Positions 56,529 through 64,000 of a stretch of 64,000 nt of DNA are shown here, one piece after another. The notes beneath the pieces are model-generated. The model was not told the DNA's origin. It saw only the letters and a list, made by a program, of their open reading frames with translations, and did no database searches. Made by a program: the position numbers and the translations under genes. Source of the stretch: Chytridium lagenaria (Eukaryota; Chytridiomycota; Chytridiomycetes; Chytridiales; Chytridiaceae). Positions within the stretch are counted from its first letter, which is position 1, and every line of letters starts with the position of its first letter. The DNA lies in assembly GCA_025449115.1 (NCBI GenBank), contig JAHLKC010000091.1, positions 1 to 64,000 of the forward strand. Direction: 5' to 3'.

Positions 56529-57183
56529 TCAAGCTAAAATAGACGAACTGATTCGACGCCACAACTTTATCTGCCGCAAATGAGTATCCTTTCCGTTCTG
56601 ATGATTCCAGTATCGTATTTGAAGCATCTGTGTTTCAGGTGCTTTGAGTGGCACAGCAACGAAATTAGCGAGCCTGTCATCTTCACCAGCCGAACCTGGA
56701 GTATGTTTCACAATTTCCTATCAATCCATCGGAAGGCTCATCCAACTCGATCACAAATAGCTCCTGCAATGATCAAGACCAGAGAATTAAGGATTAATGC
56801 ACCTGAAGGTCCAAAATATTTGTTCCAGCCCGCACAGAGATTTTGCTTGGAGTATATGATTCATCTTGCCGATGATCCACGTACAGCGATAATACCTGGC
56901 ACGTCAATAAAATCCGATAAAGCTATAGAACCTGCAAGGCAATCTTTTTCGGAAATTGAATGCTTATCCAATGTGGTTGTGGTCCATCAGATCTGAAGGA
57001 ATATGTAGATAATTATGCTTAAATTAAATAAGCTTACTGCCAATATGTATCTAAATTATCGTCTCTTAAGTTTGATAGACCATGACCCGTTTTGAAGGAA
57101 CTCAACGACCACACCCCCAGACCAGAGACATCCCGAAGATCCCCAAGAATACTCTCCCGGCTTTCAGATGAAAAATCTGACAT
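56529..57183 (-). CDS. APC10: Anaphase-promoting complex subunit 10 (DOC1)
   Basis: APC10 is the DOC-domain subunit that helps the APC/C hold D-box substrates. The start is MSDFSSESRESILGDLRDVS. VWSLSSFKTGHGLSNLRDD, with LDTYWQSDGPQPH across an intron, is the DOC signature. LYVDHRQDESYTPSKISVRA follows a ~35-nt intron, ELFVIELDEPS a ~40-nt intron, and the end WNHQNGKDTHLRQIKLW is diagnostic. Two 1-nt frame changes are inferred, one in a G run near 57105 and one near 56732. The protein is about 190 residues, as in other fungi. It diverges from DDB1 with 124 bp between start codons. Confidence 0.9.
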
Positions 57184-57307
57184 TCAATACTTGATATGGA
57201 GAGAAGAGATAACTGTTGGAAGGAACTGAAGATTTCAAATGACGATGTTGAACGAACGAGATAGGGAATCGTCAACTTTTGTTCAAGAAATCGGACAATC
57301 TCAAAAA
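57184..57307. promoter_or_regulatory. 124-bp divergent promoter between APC10 and DDB1
   Basis: Both start codons point outward from this spacer, so it should hold both promoters. No TATA box or other motif is recognised. Confidence 0.6.
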
Positions 57308-60300
57308 ATGGCCTTGTGGGTGGCAACGGCCAAGAAGGCAGATTCGATTTCTAAATGTGCGGCCGGGTCATTCACCGGGATAGATTCCGAGGTCATTGTC
57401 AGGTTGAGTGATGCATGATGCGGATTTTATTCTCATTAAGCTCCAACAGCAAATCAACCCATTTTGAAATTCATGCAGTTGAGGATACCAAGTTGCGGCT
57501 GGTGCTTGACCATGACATGTACTGCGCGATAGCCGACCTACACATTTTTAGAGATGTAGTGAATGACGCAGAAACAAAGTTGACGAATTATAGAAAACCG
57601 GGAGAAGTTTTGCTGTTTGTCCTCACAGACCGTCATGATTATTGCATTTTCTCCTGGTCTAAGGAAACTTCATCGTTGGTTGTGGAAAGTCGTGGCGACA
57701 CGCGGGATCGAACAGGAACGCTCTCAAGTATTTATAGTATCACTTACCAAGTTAACGGGGTTTTAGGCCCTGCCAGCAAATGCCTTGTTGACCACGAAGG
57801 CCGATTTTTGGCATTATATGGGACTGAGGGCGTTATTAAATTCATAACAAGATTTGGAGAACGGGCCAAATCTGTCAAAGGAAAACTCTCGAATTCATAT
57901 CTCAAAAGGAAAGCGTCAGATATCGATTTAACTTCAGAGTTTTTCTCTGTTCGGTATTATCTTTGCTTGAGTGTTTGCACTAACATGTTAAAGTGTACAG
58001 GAAAACAAAATCGTGGCGATTACTCTTTTACGAAATACTGGAGGAAAACCTATCTTTGCGGTGCTTTTTCAGGATGCAAAGGATCAGCGGTTTTTGAAAA
58101 TATATGAGCTCGATTTATCGGATAAGGAATTTATCACTAAAAACGAGAGACCTATTCCTGTAGAATGCTCTTCTCATACGGTGGCGTCTCTAAAAAGTGA
58201 GCTGGGGGGTTATTTTTTTGGAGCTTTCTTAGATTTTGTGGCAATCGATTATTGAACTCAACTAGGGGGTGGACTTCTTGTAATTGGGGATGTCAGGATT
58301 TCAAAGCACGACTCCACAGGGTCTGAAGTTGACGGGACCGATTTAAATACGTTTTTTACATGGTCCCCATTCTGTTACTAGCTCAATATTAATTGTCCTA
58401 GTTGTGTCGAGTGTGGTGATTTGCCATACGATTTCTTGCTTGGGGATGTGAATGGCAATATCTTTGGGCTTCGAACTGATTCTGACCTGCACGCCGTTAA
58501 ACTTGGAGAGGTACGCACGTTTATATTCCCTAACTTACATTATAAGGTCTCGATCCCCACCACCCTTTGCTATATAGGAGAGAGCCTGTTTTTTGTTGGT
58601 TCCCATTACGGGGACTCCCAGCTTATTCATACGTCCTTCGAGCCGGACTTGGCTATTTCTGTACTTGAATCATATAACAACATTGCTCCTTTGGTTGACT
58701 TCTGTGTCGTGGATCACGAAAAACAGGGACAGGTGGGTTGTGTTTGCATGATATTTAATAATATTTAAGTCGCAAATTGTTGCATGCTGTGGAATCATGA
58801 AGCATGGCAGTTTGCGTATTATTCGGAATGGTATTGGAATTCAGGAGGTGGCCGAGATGGAGGCACCCGGGTTGCAAGGGGTTTGGTCACTTGGAACTGG
58901 AGCATTTGGGTATAAATGTGAACAGAGTACGTACTTATGTTTGTATAGCGCGGAAGATGCCGTCCTTTTGTCCTTTTTTGGAGAGTCAAAGCTGCTTGGG
59001 ATGGATGATGAAGGCGAAATTGCGGAGATTAATGCCGACATTATTCGGGATTCCAAGACTTTGTATTGCGGACTTTGTCGAGATGACCTTATTATTCAAG
59101 TATGCAACAATTTTTAAAATGGGGTTTTTTAATAGGAGATTAGGTCACGCCTTCTCGAGTTGCTTTAATCAAAAGGGACGATTTCAGTCTCGTCTCGATT
59201 TGGGAGCCACCGAATCATATTAATCATGTCTCGGTCAATAAGACCCAGATAGTTTTGGGATTTGGTGGTGGATTGCTGCTGTATTTGGAGATTGAAAATG
59301 GGGAAATTATCCCCCGCAGGTTTGGTTTGTTTGTTTTTGTGTTCTAAACTGTACAGCGAGGTTACCTTACCATTCGAGATTTCTTGCCTTGATATCAGCC
59401 CGTTACAAGGAGAATCAACTAGCTATTGCGTTGTTGGTTTGTGGACCGAGATAAGTATTCGTCTCCTTCGCCTGCCTTCTCTTGAACCGCTGCAAACGTA
59501 TCTGGTCGGAGGAGGTGAGAAAGTGATTGTTTGGATCTCTCTAACACAACAAAGACATTTTGCCCCGTTCCGCCCTTTCAATAAAGCTGGGTGGATCAGA
59601 TTACGTTTTCGTCGGGCTTGGTATGTTATAATCATTATCTACATTAAGAGATGAATAGGTGACGGGCAGCTACTCACGTTTTCGATATCCAGCCATGCCG
59701 GGTTAGAAAGTTTGACTTTGCAAAAAAGCTTTTCAGTCGGATCACAACCCCTCAGCTTACAGACATTTAAAGTGGTGGATAAAGTGAATGTTTTTGTTTC
59801 TTGTGACCGACCGACTGTTATATATTGTGGTGCCAACACTAAGCTGGTCTATGCCAATATCAATTTGAAGGTATTAGCATAACTTATTCGTCTCTAAACG
59901 CTTAGGACGTCGTTGGGATATGCCCGTTTCAATTAGCAAATTATCCAAATGCCTTGGCGATTGCTACAACTACAACTTTAAAGATCGGGTTTATTGAGGA
60001 AATGCAGAGATTGCATACGCGAAACATCCCTCTACAGGAGAATCCACGCCGTATTACGCACAATGAAAAAGAGAAGGTTTTTGGTATTATCACGTCACAA
60101 TACGCTGTAGGAGGTGGTGCGGAGCGATCGTTTTTTCGGGCAATAGCAGAAGAAAGTTTTGACAGTAAACGCTGTGTGGAAATGTTGATCTAATCCTGTT
60201 TTAGTCCTTTCAAGTGTTGAGCTGGGAAGAAACGAAATTGGACAAAGCATTTGTTCAATATCGTTTGAGAACGATGCGCGGGAGTATTTTGCGGTGGGAA

Positions 60301-61353
60301 CAGCGTTTTCTATTCCAGGGGAAGAATGTCCAAGTAGAGGAAGGATTTTGATTTTTGAGCTGTTCTCTACGGGAGAAAGTAGACAGCTAAACCAAGTGAC
60401 CGTTGTCCCCGTGAGTGGATGCGTATATTCTGTTGTGGCCTTCAACGGAAAGCTCCTCGCCACAGTGAATGAAATGGTAAGGTTTAAATTGTTTGCATCT
60501 TACCGAGCTTTAATTAGATTCAAGTATTTGAATGGGCGATAAATGACGCCATGGATGATCGTAAGCTGAACCGTTTGTGCAAATATAGCGGTCAAACACA
60601 CAGCCTTCATGCCGCTGTAAGGGGTGATTTCGTTCTTGTTGGGGATTTGATGTGTTCTGCTGCGCTTTTATTGTTTAATCCTGCAACAAATGACTTAACC
60701 GAGATTGCGCGAGACTATAGCCCCTCATTCACAACAGCTGTTGAGTTTCTGGACGATGATAACTTTATTGTTGGAGACCACTTTGACAACTTGTATTCGC
60801 TCACAAAACAGACCGAGATGGGGGTGGAAAGACGGAAACTGGAGTTGCATGGTCAATTTCATTTGGGAGAATACATTACGCGGTTCCGCTCTGGTGAGTT
60901 ACTTTAATTATGCCACCTTATTAATTTTTCAAGGCTCTTTAGAGCTAAACATCAATGATCTACCTTCTTCCGTCAACCCTGTTCTTTTATTTTCAACGCG
61001 CAACGGAATGATTGGCGTTATAGCGACTGTCACTGAGGAGAAAGCCACTGTGCTTTACAATTTGCAGAGAAATATGGCTGTGTATTTAAACAGTGTAAAA
61101 GGCTTAAAGTATTCAGAGTATGTTTTTTTTTTATATCGGTCAACTCATCATATTCAGATGGAGACAGTTCAGCAATGAGCGAAGAATCGGGGAGGCACAA
61201 GGCTTTCTTGATGGCGATCTTATTGAGTCATTCCTGTTAAAATCTACTGAACAAATGCTTCAAATCATGGAAGGAACAACGGTGTCAGATAGAATTGATA
61301 TGGAGTTGCAAGATCTTGTCAGTGTTATTGAAGAGATGTCAAGGCTTCATTAA
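57308..61353 (+). CDS. DDB1: DNA damage-binding protein 1, CRL4 adaptor
   Basis: DDB1 links substrate receptors to the CUL4 ubiquitin ligase and binds UV-damaged DNA with DDB2. The start is MALWVATAKKADSISKCAAG. Intron 1 (from about 57399 to 57443) joins VIVS to KSTHFEIHAVEDT, matching the family. EVLLFVLTDRHDYCIF, then APLVDFCVVDHEKQGQ, and KHGSLRIIRNGIGIQEVAEM are strong family signatures of propellers A and B. FIEEMQRLHTRNIPLQENPR, VRGDFVLVGDLMCSAALLLF and ARDYSPSFTTAVEFLDDDNF belong to propeller C. The C-terminus GFLDGDLIESFL...EEMSRLH is the conserved helical end. About twelve short introns interrupt the gene. The full length is about 1,080 residues, near the usual 1,140. Confidence 0.95.
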
Positions 61354-61396
61354 CAAAAAATGTGGGTATCATGTAACGTTTATTAAATGGGGATAT

Positions 61397-61862
61397 TCAC
61401 AAAGCATTTAGGCCGATTTCAGAATAAGAGGCGATAAGTACAATAACACCTTGCACAAATGCCCATGCGAGTGGAACCCAAGTCGGCATACTAAATTGAG
61501 CTGTAGTGTACACCGCCCCGAGAACCGCTCCTACAAGGCTTTACTATTTGGCGAATTAAAAAAAAAAAACCAACCAACTATTGCACCAGACGCAGCACCT
61601 ATTTTTGGTTTTGTTTTGTTTTTGGCGCTAATTAGTGATGTCGACAGCATTGTTTCTCCTCACCTGCTATCAATCCAAAGAGGCCTAAACCCAAAAAAAT
61701 AAACATTCCTAGCCTTTGCTTCATGAACACTATGAATCCCCATAGGCCAGCTCCCCCAAACAAGACTTTATTTTGACAGGTGAGTCAAAGGCCATAGTTG
61801 AAGTGATATGAAGAGATACCTGCAAATATCACCGTTGTCCACAGCAAGGTCAAAATAATCAT
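61397..61862 (-). CDS. Small membrane protein, three exons, unassigned
   Basis: From ATG 61862 the exons splice in phase: MIILTLLWTTVIFA, then VLFGGAGLWGFIVFMKQRLG and MFIFLGLGLFGLIAG, then AVLGAVYTTAQFSMPTWVPL and AWAFVQGVIVLIASYSEIGL, ending at 61397. The ~110 residues contain three or four hydrophobic segments with a glycine-rich centre. No family is recognised with certainty. It ends 43 bp from the DDB1 stop codon (tail to tail) and starts 157 bp from COG2 (head to head). Confidence 0.55.
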
Positions 61863-62019
61863 ATCTTTGTACAAAAGGATTAGCACAGATCATGGCCCAT
61901 TAAACAGTTCGCTCACCATCTGCAAGTATGATGTTCTTATCAGAATCAGCTCCAATGTTGTCGAATGCGATGTTTGGCCATTTTGGCCTCCCCATGTCTT
62001 TCCGTCGCACAGGAACGAA

Positions 62020-64000
62020 ATGTTCGATAGAGAAGCCTTTCGAGAGGAGACGTTTGGCGCCGAGGAGTTCCTCTCGAACCGTCTGCACATTCCAATACCA
62101 CGTTTGAAGACGGATCTCGCTGCGAGTCTAGCTGTGTTAAAGAATGAGCTCATTGAGCTGATCAACAGGGACTATGCGGATTTTATCAACTTGTCGACCA
62201 ACCTCGTCGGAGTGGATTGTATGATCTCGGATATCAATCAACCTTTGGGGAAAATAAAGATTACAGTGAATGTATGTGGAATTGGATGCATTCTGCTTAT
62301 TTTTGTGGGAAGGATTTGAAAACATATTTGGAGACGGTGATGAATACTCTGGAGACCAAGTTGCGGACCCGTGCAGAGATACGAGAAAAGAAGGTTTGTG
62401 TTGACAGTCAATGTGTTCAGGCGAATAATTCTATTAGACCTACCTTCAATTATACCTAAATATCAATGAATCTATGGACAAAGTGGAATCTTTGTTGAAT
62501 ATTAAGAAGGCGGATCCGTCATTACAGATAAGGCATGCAGCGGATCGAACGTAATTCAGAGCTCCATAACAAATCTGATTTCATATAGCGATGGAAACTT
62601 ATAGAGCGTGTTGCTATAGAATATAATCAACTTCAATTTCTTGTATCTCGCGTATGGGAACTCCGTTTGTCGATAACATAGAATGGGTATGTTTCTGCTT
62701 TACTTGCCATATTTATATATATTGCATCAATCTATTTATGATCCTAAATAAAATTAAAGAGAATTACAAGAATCAAGGACACCCTTATTGCGAACTTATC
62801 ACAATCGCTACGAGACTCGTTTTTTTCTGTCACCCGGAATCCAAATGACACTGCCGCCTCTGCGATGCTTGCTCAATACTTGCGCACGTACGTTTTGATC
62901 GACAAGGCTAAGGAGGCTGGCGCTGTGTTTGAGGACCTATAGTGCTACCATATCTTGAAAAGGTATATTCAAATAATGGTTTATTTACTAAGGGTAAAGA
63001 TCTTCTCGTCCCAGGCTGTTAATCAAGCCACAACCGATAATACGCAAGTCGAATTATTAAAAGACATTTACTCGAAAATATCTTTATTTGTTCGAAACAG
63101 ACTGCAATAGGATTTTGGACATTTGCGCGGCAACGCTTCGAGACAGTCAATACGATTTCTTGACGGATGCGATTTTCACAAATATCACAAAAAACCATCA
63201 CAAAGCGTTTGAGCTTTATCTTTAATCCGGGGATCCCGGCTATTTTCCATAAGGTTTGAATAGGTTGTTTTCGTATGTTTTAATTTGTTTCAGAATTACA
63301 CGTCATCTGTGCATTTCCTTGGAGATTTTGAGAATTTTTGTAGATCGCGGAAGAGTTTATTGTACTTGCGAAGTCATCCATCATATGTTGACTTTACAAA
63401 AAAGTGGAATCTTTCCGTTTACTTTCAAATAAGGTAAAGCCTTTTAATTGTAATAGTCTAATGTATCCAGATATAAAGAAATCATAACGTCACTGAAGGA
63501 AGGCCTTGTTGATAAGAAATTGTCTGCGAACGATTACAGTGGTATGAATGTTACTCCAAGATTTTCTCTCAAACTTCTAGACACAAGCCAAGTGATTCTT
63601 GCTTGCTTGAGTCGGTGCTGGCAAGATGATGTGTTTCTGAGATGTTTAGCATATCGTTTTTGGAAGCTGTCTTTGCAGGTTTGCTTTTCACGTAGTTGTC
63701 GCTAATTGTTAGCTTTTGGAAAGGTATCATATTTGGATCAAAGATTTCGCATTCGATAAAAAGACTCGCGCTGTGGGTGATAACACGGTTGGTTGATAAT
63801 CTATATGTTTTTTTTGTGGCCTATTTGAATATGTCTTAACATGACGATAGGACCCGCTGGTTTCAAATCTGTTCCGAGCTTCGCACGATATTCAAGTCCT
63901 AGTCTCAACGGTAGAATTGAGAAGTGATTAAATTTTATTAATTCTGTAAGGCAAAAGATATTTTAGCAACCACAATTACGCGTCTCATTCCAGAAATCAC
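62020..64000 (+). CDS. COG2: Conserved oligomeric Golgi complex subunit 2, partial at the right edge
   Basis: COG2 is a lobe A subunit of the tethering complex for retrograde transport within the Golgi. The start MFDREAFREETFGAEEFLSN, then RDYADFINLSTNLVGVDCMI, is the family N-terminus. The short-exon middle part is interrupted by introns. SANDYSGMNVTPRFSLKLLD (63520s), QVILACLSRCWQDDVFLRCL and YRFWKLSLQ are the family's C-terminal half signature. The gene continues beyond the window. Some exons in 62460-63420 were not resolved; stop codons in simple reading reflect introns and perhaps indels. Confidence 0.9.

Noticed and set aside
56580..56996. Plus-strand 138-residue frame
   Set aside because: The opposite strand encodes the diagnostic APC10 motifs with good splice sites, so this is a shadow.
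57102..57326. Minus-strand 74-residue frame starting MPPTRPFFEIVRF
   Set aside because: It crosses the divergent spacer and is out of register with APC10; the better start is the ATG at 57183.

Overview
The window looks like nuclear DNA of an early-diverging, probably zoosporic (chytrid-type) fungus. Conserved eukaryotic genes carry many short GT-AG introns, several of them only about 35-100 nt. A WSC-type cell-wall sensor and a MetE-type methionine synthase fit a fungus. A soluble-type adenylyl cyclase and a CCDC33-like C2/coiled-coil protein, both families best known from organisms with cilia or flagella, fit a flagellated lineage. The species cannot be named from sequence alone.

Layout. 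1-4720 is a minus-strand retroelement that runs off the left edge: a Gag-like protein with a CHHC knuckle plus two unassigned upstream reading frames. 4720-7650 has no convincing gene but holds hairpins, a 36-bp palindrome and tRNA-arm-like motifs. 7660-15980 is a decayed Ty3/gypsy integrase into which a near-complete Ty1/copia element (8139-14561, two ~585-bp LTRs) has inserted. 16040-25610 is a cluster of at least five copies, some broken, of one unassigned multi-pass membrane protein family. 26550-31000 carries a WSC-like protein, a C2H2 zinc-finger factor and low-complexity spacers. 31680-34440 is metE. 35860-42165 is a large soluble adenylyl cyclase-like gene.

The right third is gene-dense: a DUF423/TMEM256 protein, BMS1, a small two-exon gene, CCDC33-like, SART1/SNU66, APC10, DDB1, a small membrane protein and the 5' part of COG2. 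Several pairs are head to head with very short spacers: CCDC33/SART1 at 51 bp, APC10/DDB1 at 124 bp, and the small membrane protein/COG2 at 157 bp.

A cross-cutting observation: almost every conserved gene, and both retroelements, contains one or more single-base frame changes, often in or beside short homopolymers. The two LTRs of the copia element differ mostly by 1-nt indels. This points to residual indel errors in the assembly as well as real decay, so a broken frame here is weak evidence for a pseudogene. Where a gene is given as one span, the exons were inferred from protein similarity remembered for the family and from visible splice sites. No alignment was run.
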